Assembly (NCBI GenBank): GCA_021613335.1
Contig: JAJTWR010000044.1
Location: 224,501 to 288,500 of the forward strand
DNA length: 64,000 nucleotides
Direction: 5' to 3'
From: Whitmania pigra
Lineage: Eukaryota > Annelida > Clitellata > Hirudinida > Haemopidae
Shown here: positions 40,902-53,535 of the stretch, one piece after another
Layout of the letters: each line of letters opens with the position of its first letter
Numbering within the stretch: position 1 is the first letter of the stretch
Translations under genes and position numbers: made by a program
Notes under the pieces: model-generated
Databases searched by the model: none
The model's input: the letters and a program-made list of their open reading frames with translations, nothing else
What the model was told of the DNA's origin: nothing

Positions 40902-42125
40902 ATGGAAACCAATTCAAGAAATTTCAAGCAAAATTTTTTTGATAGAGCAAAGTCATTTTTGCAGCATTTGAGGTGGATTTTTTGCTTATCTACTCCTGAT
41001 GAATCTAAGGATGCTTCTAGCAATCATGGGAAAAGTGATTCCTTCCAAATGCCATTTATTACTAACCATCAACAGCATAAAGACTTTGCAGACCTTCCTG
41101 CTGAATGTAAATTGAAAATATTTTCATTTCTAACACCACAAGAAAAAGGCCTAACTAGATTAGTTTGTTTGGAATGGAGAGATCTCTTGAAGACGAGTGT
41201 ATTGTGGCAAGATGTTGATTTTACTTCGATTAAACTACATTGCAAATGTTGTTGGGAGTCATGCAAAAGTATGACTTGTTATGAGGAGTATAAAATGAAG
41301 ATGAGAAAGTTTGTCGATTTTATTGTCAGCATTCAGCCCGTCGTGAGGAGATTGAAATTCTCGTTCGACATGATTGATTGCGACGATGGATGGTCTGATA
41401 TGTTGCAGTCATTTCTTGAGTCTGTGCACATGAGAGAAGTTCAAGTGGCAGAGATTAACTGGCTCAGCACTCCGGAAAAGCCGGAATCGACTTCGAACTC
41501 CGGCGAAACATCCGAGAACATGAACGACTTGCTCTTCAAGCAACGGAGACGTCACCGAAGATTCGAGGCTTTCTTTGATTCATTTACTCAACTGTCCTGT
41601 CGTCTGAGATGTTTGACCATAACCTTCGAGTGGACGGAAAGGTCGTTGCAATCCCTCTGCCGCTTGACTCACCTTGAAGTCTTGGTCCTTCACCAGTGCA
41701 GCGACAGTCACACAAAACTCGAACAAAACCTCCTCAGCCACTTGCTGCAAACTCTTCCAAACCTGAAACATCTGGTCATCGAGGCAACTTTCAGTAACTG
41801 CTTCTTATTTGGTCAATTGTTTCCTTGTTCAAAATCTCTTCAGAAATTGAATCTTGCAAATTGTACTGGAGTGGTATTCACTGGGTTTGATCTACCAACT
41901 TTGGATGAAATTCATATTGGTAAAAAACTCAGGAAACAAAATTTGTTGGACCAGAACCCTGCTATGATGGCTTGTCTTCATGACTTGCTTGTGAGTGGGG
42001 CACCGTATTTGAAAAATTTCAACGGGCGTTGCTTGCAGAGCGATTGGAAGACCAACATTTCGGACGAGGTTAGCAATGTTCTCATTGACACTTGCAGCTG
42101 TCCAACTCACGAAACAAACCAATAA
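40902..42125 (+). CDS. F-box protein with leucine-rich C-terminal part
   Basis: Probable substrate receptor of an SCF ubiquitin ligase. Single coding exon, 407 residues, starting at the ATG three bases after an acceptor-like 'ttggtccag'; an in-frame ATG at 40890 sits inside that acceptor and is unlikely. F-box near residues 62-102: D-L-P-A-E-C-K-L-K-I-F-S-F-L, then L-V-C-L-E-W-R-D-L-L and S-V-L-W-Q-D-V-D. After it comes a Cys-rich insert (KLHCKCCWESCKSMTCYEE), then irregular leucine-rich repeats (L-R-C-L-T-I-T-F; L-E-V-L-V-L-H-Q-C; L-P-N-L-K-H-L-V-I; L-Q-K-L-N-L-A-N-C). The family member cannot be named with confidence. SCF ligases are activated by NEDD8, so the UBE2M genes 6 kb away act on the same enzyme class; this is probably chance proximity. 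Confidence 0.85.
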   Translation: METNSRNFKQNFFDRAKSFLQHLRWIFCLSTPDESKDASSNHGKSDSFQMPFITNHQQHKDFADLPAECKLKIFSFLTPQEKGLTRLVCLEWRDLLKTSVLWQDVDFTSIKLHCKCCWESCKSMTCYEEYKMKMRKFVDFIVSIQPVVRRLKFSFDMIDCDDGWSDMLQSFLESVHMREVQVAEINWLSTPEKPESTSNSGETSENMNDLLFKQRRRHRRFEAFFDSFTQLSCRLRCLTITFEWTERSLQSLCRLTHLEVLVLHQCSDSHTKLEQNLLSHLLQTLPNLKHLVIEATFSNCFLFGQLFPCSKSLQKLNLANCTGVVFTGFDLPTLDEIHIGKKLRKQNLLDQNPAMMACLHDLLVSGAPYLKNFNGRCLQSDWKTNISDEVSNVLIDTCSCPTHETNQ

Positions 42126-43081
42126 ATGAAGTTATTGACGGACATATCCTAAAATTTATTACTGTGATTACGAGCGGTCCGTTTGCTAAATTCTCTCGAG
42201 TCTTGGCGGAAATCAAAACGTTCTTTGCATTGTGATCATTTTGTTTTGTGTGGAGGCTTGCGTTGTTGCTTGTTTAGTCAAAAATTATTCAAAATTTTGT
42301 TATAAAATGATCGCATTTGTCATCATTTCGTGTCGAACAAACTTTTCTCTTCACTCAGGAAGACATTTTTAATCATTTTACATTGTTTGTTTTTAAACTG
42401 CTTCCTGTAAACATAATTTTTACTGTCTCAATTGCTGTTGACCTACAAATTTGTGAATTACTGTAAATACTTGATCATTACTTTTCGGGCATTCGAGCAA
42501 TCTGCATTCCATCATATTTTCATCGGGCACGAAGTTGTACATGTCTCTTGGCCTTCACCACACTTGAAGAATTGACAATTGTTCTTAGAGGCAGTATCTG
42601 ACATTAGATTGCTTTTTGTTTTAGTTTCGAGCATTTGACACATTGAGGCTCCTCGGAGTCTCATTCTCTCGTCATTAATCCCTCTGTTTGTAATTCAACT
42701 CCTTTCAAATTTTTACTGTTAAAACGAAACAAACTCTGTTCCTAAATATAAGTCATAAACAGATTTTTTATATTTTTCTGTTTTCCACAATCACATTGCA
42801 GTTAAAACATATTTTAAAAAGGAGATCAACTGAAAAAATGATGATATGATTGTTATAAAGAATTAACTACAAATTAGCATGCTAGCATCTAAATTCTCAA
42901 TTACTGTAATTATGCTTCAAATAACAACATCAACAATTAAAATTCTAAAAAACAAATTCTACCATTCAGTTTTTGAGCATTAAGGAAACAGGGGGGGAGG
43001 TAGTTATCATTAAGTGATTTGATAGCTTCATATCTGGCATGTGTGTTGTGATAAGATAAGTGGTAATTCTGCAATGGCAGT
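42126..43081. other. Convergent spacer between F-box and calpain genes
   Basis: 3' flanks of two genes that point toward each other. No coding signal. The minus open frame 42937-43125 overlaps the last calpain exon only by chance in another frame. Confidence 0.5.
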
Positions 43082-46000
43082 TCAGTAATAGACTGCAGTC
43101 GACAACCACTGTTTGAAAAAAACATTACAATTAGAAAATTTATTCAAATTTAGAGTTTCAAACCCACATCTTCAAGGTTCATGTGAATCCGACCCTTAAC
43201 CCCGTCATCTGAAAACTCTGAAAATGCCCCTGCCAAAAACATCTCCATTCAGAGGAATGACATTTATCATTTAATTAAATTCGAATTTCCTAAAAATGTA
43301 TGATATGAAATAAACATCCAGGGCATCTACTAGCTGCCTTACCATAGAGACTGACGATTTTACAACAGGAATGCACAAAATCCTCAAAAGTCAGTCGGCA
43401 TTTCTTTCCTCCACATCTCCTGAAAATAGTTTCTTGAACCTTTCTGCTCAGAGTGAATCCTAAGTAATAAAATTGCTTATAAACATTCATTAGGCACAAA
43501 TGAACCATTTAGATGTGTGTTATTTGAAATGGGATCAAAGCATGCTGAAATACCTATGCTGCCAAATGCCTGGGCAAGTTCAAACGTATCTATATCTCCC
43601 GAAAGGTCCTTGTCAAAAGTTTTGAATTTATCCTTTAAAAAATGGAGATTACTTAATAGAAAAAACATTTATAAGATATCTCTGGATTCAGACCTTCCAA
43701 AGTGTGAGTTCCTTCATAATTTTTGTGAAACCATTCACAGACACCACACCTGACCTCTCAGGCTATGCAAAGAATTCACAAATTCAAGAAAAATTTTACA
43801 AAAAATCAACAATTACAATTTAATTTCACCTAAAAATAAGCACTGAATTTGTTAATTTGTCAATTAGAAAATGCAATGTTACTCACATCTGCTAAAAATA
43901 GAAGGCTCCTAGCAGCTTCTAGACCAATTGTCCAACCAAGACCATCTGTTGTTGAAAGAAAGCAACGACCCAGCTAGTTTAAAAAGTTTAATATGATAAC
44001 ATTATGATACATCACTTATAATGATGTTGTTTTAAATAATAATAATAATAATAACGGCAATAATAATCATAATACTAACAACAACAACAACAACATTTAC
44101 CTTTCGTGAGCACCTCGTTGGCTGCATTGACCAACTCCTGAGCATCCATCCTGTCTTCACCACCTGTGAACTTCTCAAAAACTCTCTCAACATCTTTATC
44201 CACAGGTGAATTCAGCTAATAAATCACAAACGAGATTAAATCTAACATAGTTATTTTTACTTTCAGCATTATACAGTTTTGGACATGGAAGACACTTTAA
44301 CAATTAATTTAACAATATACCACCTTTTGCAAAGTCGTGGGAATATCTGCAGCCCTGAAAGAAGACAAATCAAGTTTTAAAATGAGTTAAATTTATAGTT
44401 CTTTTTTTAATAATAATTAATTATTTATAATTCGAGAAACCCAGAAAACATCGCAATTTAATTTGTGTTGAACAACTTTCAAATTTAAATGTAGCAGTGC
44501 AACATGGCTTGGCAAGCTTGTTGAGCGACGTGTAATTTATTGCATCTGCTTATTATTTCCTGATCGCCTAACATCAGAACATCATCTAGCAGATGCTCAT
44601 CGTCGGTCAACAACCTATGTTTTCCATAAAACTTTTGTGCATTGATATGTTTACGGCACGGTCACAAGTTATTAGTAGAGTTTATCGAAATTATGAAAGT
44701 TTGATATTTAATTATCAATTATTTCAATTCAAATCATCCCTGATCTCTCAAAGAGAAATAATATCTGATAAGGTAAGACTTAAACTGATTAATTAAACAA
44801 TTACAACAATTATTTTTATTAATGCATCCCCTATTTGATGTAGGTTTTTAGTTATGAAGTTAGTTATGTTTGAAGATGTTTAATATAGAATTAAATATTA
44901 TTTTATAATATGACTGTAAAGGTAAGCTAGGTCACGTTAGCACGATGTACATGGTAAATACAACTATTTACAGAGTCAGTAAAATCAACTTGTTTATTAT
45001 AGAATTCATGTGGCTAAGAATTTTTTTGATCAATACAGGACAAACACCTGCCAAAAGGTATTCAACAGACGATAATCTGAAAGGAGTTCATCATCCGTTT
45101 AAAACATTTATGTAATTCTCAAAGACTATTGCAAATAAACATTGAATGAATTATTTTTAACAATATCTTAAGAAAAGTACATATGTTCACAATTTAAAGG
45201 ACTACGTCCCATCACCAACTTATATAAGTAAGACACAGTAGGACATTAAGTTGAAAAGTGCTTCTGCAATGGTTAAGACTTTGCCTGCAGATTTTACCGG
45301 CATGGAATCGAATCCCATTGTGGGAGCGTCGATTAAACCATCCAGTTGTGTAACTTGCACTAATAAACAACATTTAAAAATGTATAAAAGCAGTAATAAC
45401 ATTGGGCTTCAGCAGGCAAGTGGTTAAGGCTTTTGTTTTGCTGTGGCTTTGTAAGGAGTTAAAATATTAGCTGCTAGCAAGAGTTTTTAGAGCTAACATA
45501 CCCTTTAATGTGTGATAGCAACAACAGCATATCAAATGGGATTATAATAACACAAGTACGTACAAAATCCTTATTAACAAAAAATCTCTCATGATCATTA
45601 AGCATTCAATCAATAAAAAAGAAAAATAAATAAAAAAAAATAGAAAAGGAGAGATTTAGTTGCCTGTTAAATTTGTTATCAAAATGTCCTGAAAAAGAAT
45701 TATAAATAGAGAAGGAAATGCACAAGCTTCTTCTGAAAAACATAGAAAATTGATCTGAAAAGGACTTTTTTATATTGTTTTTAGAAAAAAGGGATAAAGA
45801 GCCACTTCATTAAGCCCATCACTTGCCACAGAGAATTATAAGAGCCGACAGAAGGAACGAAAGCCTCAACATCAAAACTCTTTGGAAGATCAAAGCAGTC
45901 TGCTTATACTTTGGAAATCATTACATAAATTGTAGGGATTGACCATTTTGGCAGAAGACAACATGCCGTGGAATCTAGAGTTTAAAGTTCTTCAGAAAAT

Positions 46001-49000
46001 ACAAAAGGATTTCAACATTTCACAATAAACTGTCTGCTTATTCTTTAAAGATGAGAAATCTTGCTGGAGAGCCAGTGCCAATGAAAGCCATGAACAAAAC
46101 CGGGCAGACTATATAAAAATCTTTTGATTAAAATGCTGTTGATAAATTCTACGACCTTTAAACCAATAAGGACTGACAAAGAGCATTTACATCCCATCTT
46201 CAAGTTTTCTCACAATTGAAAATGAATGGACAAATGTAAGAAGATAAATATTAAAAATACTCATTTTCAAGCAGCCATTTACCTGAACTTGACGGCATCC
46301 TCGGTAAACACTCTGAGAAGGAAATTTGTCGCGTCATTCGGTTTGAACGTTGAAGGGATGATGACGTACTGACCAGAATCAACTTTTAAGTGGTCGCTGA
46401 CTTCCCTCATGTTTGTATAGGTTGAGTTTGGATGGGAAACCTGAGTTGCTAATTCATATACATTCTTGTAGCTCAACAACTGAACTGTGTCCTTTTTCAA
46501 CTGTAGGATTTAAAATCTCTTTATAGACGTTTGCTCTCATATGCCATAAAATTCATGTAATTCTATGTTTTGAACAAAATTCTAATTCTGAAATAAGTCG
46601 AGAATGATAAATTTTACTTTGTAAATTCTGAAGTTGATGAAAAAACTTTCATTTTGATTGCTGGAGTTCTGAAGAAGAGAGATCACCATGTTGATTTGCT
46701 TGTCATTGGTGCCAGTTTGTCGGACAGTCACAACAAACTGAGGATTCTTCCAAAATAAATCTGAAGGCATAAATCTTACATCTCAAAATTTAATTTGTAT
46801 ACCAAAACTAATTTGGCTATTTTATGCTCCTTGTGGGTGTCACAAACCTTCACAGAAAGTCATACTTGTATTAAGACAACAAATTTAAAAATTCAGATCA
46901 TTGTTTTGCAACATTTTATAGAAGTCTTGCTTGGAGGACATGCCTAACAATTCTTTCATTGAATTTATATTTATTTTTTATTAAGGAGAATTCAAAAAAC
47001 TAAATAATTCCCATGACTGAACTTTTTCAGGTTGAATGATTTAAATTTTTTAATCATTTAAATACCACATTTTAAACAGTGTTACATGCATCCTGTAAAT
47101 TTTTTGTGTGTAAAATTACACAAATAGTGACATAACTACTTGACTAACTTCATTTAAATTAAAGCCTTTTTAAAAGAGCATTTTTGCTCATTTATTTTTT
47201 ACAGTGATCAATTTTTTTTATTAAAGTTAAAATATAATAATCTTCATCTAAAATGCAATCCTGCTTTAAATGCGAATGACGCCGTCCTCCAAATTCATTG
47301 CAGCTTGAATACCCCGATCCAGCATTTAATTTCTTTATATTACAAGACAAAAAAGTCATAAACATGTCATTGCACAAAAGACATCACATGAACATTCCTT
47401 TATGTCTGCCTTTAGCATGTTACATTCGCCTACACGAGATTTATTGAAGCGTCGAACAAGCGAATAGAAGAACGAAATCGAAAGAAACGAGCGACTCACT
47501 TTCGTGCGGCGAGTTGCCACACCCTCCGGCACTGAAACCTCTCAACCACTCTCCTTCGAAAGATTTCACGTTCCACAATTTCTTTTCCTTGAAAATTATT
47601 TTCAAAGCATTTCAACAGCATCTCCAACCAGGATGAGATATCTGAGAGTCCACAAACCTCAGAAAAGGTTTCTCGTGTAGATTCAGCAGTCAAGTGGCAG
47701 ATGGTGATGTATTCAAAGTTGGCCACAAAATCATCATAAGACATCCTGCATTTGTGAAAGCTTAATGATAACAAAATAATATTTATAATAATAATTATCA
47801 CTATATTACAACACTTATTACATAAGATATGTTATTTTTTATTGTAATTAATGAATGTATTATAATAAATAACAATAATAAGTATTAATTTGCTGACTTA
47901 AATTTAAGTTTATTTTTGTGGTTAAAAATTTGCTTCAATACTAATAAATTGAAGAGAAAATATTCAATTGTTAATTATTTAATAATAATTATAACAATTA
48001 ATTTACAAAGCGCCATGTGCGCAGTGTTGATTTAATGTTAACTATTTGTTGATTATTTATTAATTACTAAAAATATTTAAATGTTGATTGTTTGCCAATT
48101 ACCAGAAATCACCGTCCTCACAGTTGACCATGTTCAGTTTATCCTTGATTTCGTTCGGAATGTGCGACCACTCCATGGAGCTGCAAGGAATGGTTATCGG
48201 ATAATTTATTATTTTTCATATGAAACTCATGCTCATCAACATAGCGTAATGTTTACAACTTATACAAATTACAATATTGTGTGTACAGCATCCTCATCCT
48301 ACCCTCACGATCGCAACAAAATATTTCCCGAAACCCACTTGTCAGACCATGCACCATTCCATTCCTTCTTGCCCCATGGGTTCCTCAGTTGAATGAGTCT
48401 TGTTAGAACTCCCTTGAATTTAAGCTGGATCATTTTAAAGCATCATTTAGCAACTGGTATTACAGATTATCACTTAATTGATAATTAATTTGACATAATT
48501 TGAATTGTAATAAATGAGAAGTTGTTATAACTGAAACATTTGCTCACTAACTCACCCTGACTAGATTGATTATGCTGTATGCATGACCAGAATATAAACC
48601 ACTCGGTAGTGGTGCTGCATTCACATAATCACCCTATAATTAATATTTGGGTTTAATCACATGATAAAATCATCAATCTTTGTATCTTATGATAATTATT
48701 ACATTATTTCTTGTTATAAGAGTAAAATGAAGACATAAAAATTAGAATAATTACATCAATATGACCTCCAAGCATGGAAGACCGTTTCATCATCTCGTAC
48801 AATTCATCGTACAAATTTGCCAAATTGCTTTTTTTGAGATTTATCATTTCGGAAATTCCGCCAGTAAAGTCCACGAGAGCATTGTTTGTGAAGCCGCCTT
48901 CTAAATTGTTATAACCTCCATACAATCTGACATTCAATAAATGTTGTTTCAATAACACAAGCTGCCTACATACCAACATCAACAAACTTGTCAATGTTCA

Positions 49001-49843
49001 ACATTGCTTGTCAAATATTTACTTTGCATAAGCCTTTTCAAACAGAGGCACCCAAAATTCATTTGGCTGGCTCTTGTTGCATCCAAACACAAGCTTTCCG
49101 TTCACTGTTGGCAATCTGTCGTCTATAACTATCTCCACGTATTTTCCAAACCGCCAAAAGTGAAAACAAAATATTCCTTGGATGCAAGAGATAGGTTCAA
49201 TTATAATTTAAAAAGTTAATTGTAGAGGATAATACATAGTATTTGAAATTTCTTTTTGAACCTGCATAGCTTTTGTCAAATTCCTGATCAGAAGGAACAC
49301 ATCTTGCCAAGAGAGCCTCGTGTGCCGTTGCCATGCAAGCAGCTGCAGCAATGAACCAGCAGTTCCCTTGTAAGAGTTTTGAGATAATTTTACATTTTCT
49401 TTAATTTATTGTCCTTAAATTTATTTGGAACTCACTCAAATCTCCCTGAAAAAGATCACTTTTACTCATTCCATCTTTTATAAAAACAGGATGTTCACAA
49501 ATTTCCTTCAAAATTATTAAATTAGTTTTAGACCAAGAAAGCTTAACAGGAATTGCATTATAATATTAAAATATTATTCATTAACACCTCCTCACTAATA
49601 ACTATCAAGCTAGAGAATGTAAATTATAAAGATTAGGTAACGTGTTTTTTTTTAAATTCAAAAATTGTTCACTTTTGGCCTCTTCCACACAAAATATCCC
49701 TTCAAAGATCCAATGATCGATGGTCCAGCAGGAAACTCTAAATCCTCAAACAATCTGTTTTGTTGCACCAGTTTCGATTTTAGTAGCAAAAAGGTTTCCG
49801 AGGGTTTCCCGCTATGTTCTTGAAAGGAATCCAATTCCGACAT
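43082..49843 (-). CDS. CAPN: Classical calpain (calcium-dependent cysteine protease with PEF domain)
   Basis: Cytosolic Ca2+-activated protease. Twenty exons: 49843-49673, 49505-49436, 49366-49262, 49176-49023, 48926-48755, 48633-48556, 48424-48339, 48180-48103, 47745-47658, 47587-47500, 46760-46618, 46500-46283, 44354-44324, 44215-44101, 43945-43887, 43756-43694, 43632-43554, 43459-43343, 43229-43168, 43108-43082; all phases close, 667 residues. N-terminus holds L-F-E-D-L-E-F-P-A and F-V-W-K-R-P. Triad: Cys about 83 (N-C-W-F-I-A-A), His about 241 (G-H-A-Y-S-I), Asn about 265 ([16 protein letters not shown]); spacing matches mammalian calpains. C2-like domain: [27 protein letters not shown]. 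Penta-EF-hand part has one textbook loop ([12 protein letters not shown]). The residues before the catalytic Cys are R-N instead of the usual G-D. The last exon has only eight codons plus stop (WLSTAVYY), matching the calpain end W-L-x-L-T-M-Y. Confidence 0.93.
44355..46282 (-). other. Large calpain intron 12
   Basis: 1.9 kb intron between the C2-like and PEF-domain exons, far longer than its neighbours. It holds no recognisable gene on either strand. The small exon bounded by it (44354-44324, 31 nt) is supported by phase and by the linker sequence [10 protein letters not shown]. Confidence 0.6.
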
Positions 49844-51068
49844 CCTTTGCTCTTGCCAGTGTTTTGTCCTCAACTTGAAGAAGTCGAATGGGCGAAGAAC
49901 ATGCGCTACCTACTGTGTACACCTGCGTCACAATTACCTGTATTTTCATATTGTCGCGCGTCGCTTTTATCTTCAATCGGGTTCAGTCACCGGAGATTTA
50001 GTTGTTTCGGCGACTTCTTCTTATGATCGTTACCATAGCACTAAAATATGTGCTCGAAATTCGAAAACACTTCTTAACCGTACTTCCGTACCGACGCATT
50101 CATTCTAGATAATGTTATTTATTTTACAAAGATCACGCGTTAGGAAGTTTTGGGTTTTGTTTAATAAAACAAAAAGTCTGTGACTTTTGTACTGAAATCG
50201 TGGACTGGGCTTATATTGGCTTATGACTGCGAAAATGGCTCTCCGTAATCATCAGTTAACAGATGAGAATGATTGTTCCCAAGTTAACATTTATGAAGAA
50301 GAAATCGACTGGTTGAGTATGGTTTTAAATTTTAAAAGGTAGATCTCGACATACCATATGGTTATTAGGACATTGGTTAACGATACATTCGCAATTGATT
50401 GAATCTCATCGGGTTGACGAAAGGTTCAATGAATGAACGTGAACTGGCAAAGGTTGCAAACATCGACTCAGCAAGAGTCCATGTAAGTATTATTGGACCA
50501 ATCACAAATGACGTCGTACGCCTAAAGAGGTTATCAGGTACTTGCATCTCATGAACTGTAAGGATCAATAAAGGATAAAGTTTGATGCGCCTGTTTTAGG
50601 AGATGTCCGATCTTTCGTATAAAAAAGTCACTCAGTAGGAGAAATAAAAGAAACTTCTGGTCTCTTACTTTTTATAGACGTTAATATGTAAATAAATCAG
50701 ACTGAATCTTTTTTTAATCTGAATTATTTCCTTGGAATGATTTAGTTGAGTAAATATCACAAAACGTTGAATATATCAAAAGACAAAACCGAATGCAATC
50801 GTTTCTCACAACAGTTTTTAAAATATATTTTTATTGAGGCGGAAAGGTCAGATAGAGTTAGAATGTTAATTATCGACCGGGAACCCCGGCAAATTTTAGC
50901 AGGGGAATGACATAAAACTTATATAAGAAGTTTAAATAATTTTTGTTTAAATGGTAACTGTTCTATGTCAGTGACCAAATATGTCCGATTTTTGGAGGTA
51001 ATCGCACTCCAGAGTAACCAAAAAAATCACTTCATAAGCGATAAGAAGTTTTTCAAAAAGTTAATTTT

Positions 51069-51151
51069 AATTCCCATAAATTTTAAATGGTCTGGTTCAA
51101 TTATTGTTTTAATGGTTTTAATTCCCATATATTTTAAATGTGCTGGTTCAA
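51069..51151. repeat. Tandem duplication, 51 bp offset
   Basis: 'aattcccata-a/t-attttaaatg' followed by 'ctggttcaa' occurs twice with only three or so differences. Confidence 0.8.
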
Positions 51152-51699
51152 CTTCGCACTTCCAATCAAGAAGTTTGAAAATTCAAGTCTATTACACATG
51201 CAAGTAGTAAAGTAATCCTTCGCTTTTCTATTTAAATTCCTAAGCTTCATATTAATACTCATTGTTCTAAACAATCACATTAATGAATTATTAACTGTAA
51301 TAGTTAACCTTAATTAATAGAAAATCAATGACAAGTATATAAACTTCTATCTAAGATTTTTTATTGAAACTTGATATGGAATCTCTTTTGATGAAATGTA
51401 ATCTTTAAAAATTTTAAATGGTTTTTCACTGGTCTCTATAACCTGTAGCGGGTGTTTGAGATCATGCTTACCTGTGGGACTAGCTTGTCCACTCCTTATA
51501 ATCACTCCTCTTTAACGGAGCAATTATTTCTTAGCGGTCTCTTGCTAAAATTGCCGGTTGTAGTAAATTTCTTATTTATTGAACGGGAATCTCTTGCAGT
51601 CAAACGAAGTTATTTAGTATTGAACTTTTTGGCTTGAGGTTACTGTCGAATATTTGAAAACAACCAGGAAACTTTGTTAGGAAAGGTGTTATTCTATTT

Positions 51700-51970
51700 T
51701 GTGGCTTTATTTATTTAAACTATTTTGGCTATAAGTTTATAGCACAAGCTTAATTTATAATATTTAGCTTCTTGTTCAAACGTTTTTTAAATGAAATTGG
51801 CGAAAGAATATTGCTGAAAAATTTCTGTAACTTGAATTTTATTAACTTTTTTCGAACCTCTGTCGAAACAGAGTAAATTTGTGGCCTTGCGTAGTTAAGT
51901 ATTTTGGCTATAAGTATGTAGCACAAATATAACGTCTGCTCTTAATTTATAATATTTGGCTTCCTGTCCA
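51700..51970. repeat. Diverged tandem duplication, about 180 bp offset
   Basis: 'tattttggctataagt' ... 'tagcacaa' ... 'aatttataatatttggctt'-like sequence occurs at 51721 and again at 51900, with an insertion in the second copy. Flanking 'gtggctt' and 'gtggcctt' also match, so a segment of about 100 bp was duplicated and has diverged. Confidence 0.7.
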
Positions 51971-52013
51971 GAGTTTTTTTAATTAAATTTGTAAATGCTT
52001 AGAATCATAAACA

Positions 52014-52634
52014 ATGGGAAGGCGAGGCAGAGGAAGAAAGAAGAGACTAACAGCTGTTCACCCAATTTGGCACGGCCATTGCAACCACGGAAAAGTCGTA
52101 GGCCTTGTAAGTCAGCTCAGACCTCTCACTGCAAAACTCAAACTAAATAATGGCAAAATTTTGTTTGCCAGAATGGTCTTCTTCGGCCTGCCTTGAAACC
52201 AGGAAAGAAGCGCGTTTACACCTGCAACTATGAAGGCTGTGAAGCACACTTCTCGAGCCTAAACAACTTCTGCGACCACCAGCTGACTCTGGGGCACTGT
52301 AAGCTTTTTTTATTTTTATAATTTTTATGTGTTGCCTTAAGCGTTGTGATATTTGAGTAAATTAAAAGTTTAATTTATTTGTTATTATTAAGTTATTTGA
52401 ACAACTGCTATAATTTCAAAACAAATTTATTAGCTAAGCTTATTTTATATTTACACAGTCCGCTATCCTGGTTGGGTTCCGATTTGGAGATGCAGATTGT
52501 GTAAGTGGGCAGCCGTGACAAAACACCAGCTGTTCCTCCACATTCGGGATACTCATGCGTGCTCGCGATGCGGGAAGGTCATCTGCAATTCAGTTTCGAG
52601 GAGACGTCGAAGATTCTCGACGCGTGGTGATTAA
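52014..52634 (+). CDS. Small basic C2H2 zinc-finger protein
   Basis: Three exons: 52014-52106, 52172-52298, 52459-52634 (stop TAA 52632-52634), 131 residues, phases consistent and donors strong (gtaagt, gtaagc). The N-terminus is very basic (MGRRGRGRKKRL). Finger 1: Y-T-C-x4-C-x12-H-x5-H (TCNYEGCEAHF ... HQLTLGH). Finger 2: W-R-C-R-L-C-x12-H-x4-H. A further C-S-R-C ... C cluster and an Arg-rich tail (S-R-R-R-R-R-F) follow. I do not recognise an orthologue; DNA or RNA binding is inferred from fingers and charge. The 3' part of exon 3 is the first copy of a 190-bp tandem duplication, so the last finger region, stop and 3' UTR are repeated downstream. Confidence 0.7.
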
Positions 52635-52920
52635 ATGGACAGGCAGTGATTGTAATGAGTCGATCAAAGTGACGATTTATCAATCCGTTGACTTTTGTGT
52701 ATTTTCGAGTTGATATCAATGTCTTCGGAACATTCTGGCTACTCATGCATGCTCGCGATGCGGGAAGGTCATCTGCAATTCAGTTTGAAGGCGACGTCGA
52801 AGATTCTCGACGCGTGGTGATTAAATGGACAGGCAGTGATTGTAATGAGTCGATCAAAGTGACGATTTATCAATCCGTTGACTTTTGTGTATTTTCGAGT
52901 TTATATCACTGTCTTCGGAA
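52541..52920 (+). repeat. 190-bp head-to-tail tandem duplication of a gene 3' end
   Basis: 52541-52730 and 52731-52920 match at about 95% with no gap. The unit covers the end of the second zinc finger, the C-x2-C cluster, the Arg-rich tail, the stop codon and about 96 bp of 3' flank. Differences cluster at the two ends and near the position of 'gtttcgagga' versus 'gtttgaaggc'. Confidence 0.95.
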
Positions 52921-53535
52921 GCACGGTTATTAACTGTTACATTTTTGCTAATGTTTCTGGTTGTTAGCCAGATTTTTAAATAAATTCGGTTTCGGTAAAG
53001 GTTTGTGTTGGCTTTTTAACTTGTGCAGATAAATGTTGAAAAACATGGGTTGAACTCGATGAAATTTAGGAATGTTGAGTCTCATTCTATAAGTGACAAT
53101 GAGAGCTTTTGTTGACAAATAAACAGGAAATTTAAATTTCGAAAGTAAATGAAAATATTTGTTGAAATGCATTCCAATGTTAACTTTCATTGTCTGTCCT
53201 TTGAGTATGAGATGGATGCTTTGAAATTCAAACTGTTGAGTTGGTGGAATGAACATGTCTCATCTTCAATTTGCTTCTCTTAATCATGATTAACATAACA
53301 TTTATTCATAGTGGTATGAAGACTAATGTATGTGTGATAAGCTGCTTGATTACCTTGAATTTCATTATTGTCGATGTATTTAATTGCATTTGAAGTTTTG
53401 AAATTAATTTAACAATAGAAGTCTTTACTTATTTAACAAGTCAATTCATTTGTTATTCCTTGATTATAATGTAATTTTTGATAACAATTCCAATATCAAC
53501 AAAGTAAATGAATTGAATTAAAATATATAATAACA

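Larger units (their letters stand above)
49844..52013. other. Calpain upstream region and duplicated AT-rich spacer
   Basis: Shared 5' region of calpain (minus) and the zinc-finger gene (plus). A 39-codon open frame at 50223-50342 (plus) is unsupported. Two local duplications are visible: a 51-bp-offset pair at 51069-51100 and 51120-51151, and a 179-bp-offset diverged pair at about 51700-51780 and 51880-51965. Confidence 0.5.

Noticed and set aside
50223..50342. 39-codon plus open frame head-to-head with calpain
   Set aside because: No homology; the only splice continuation would need an intron of about 31 bp.
52948..53256. 102-codon minus open frame
   Set aside because: AT-rich, no domain, no splice context; probably chance.
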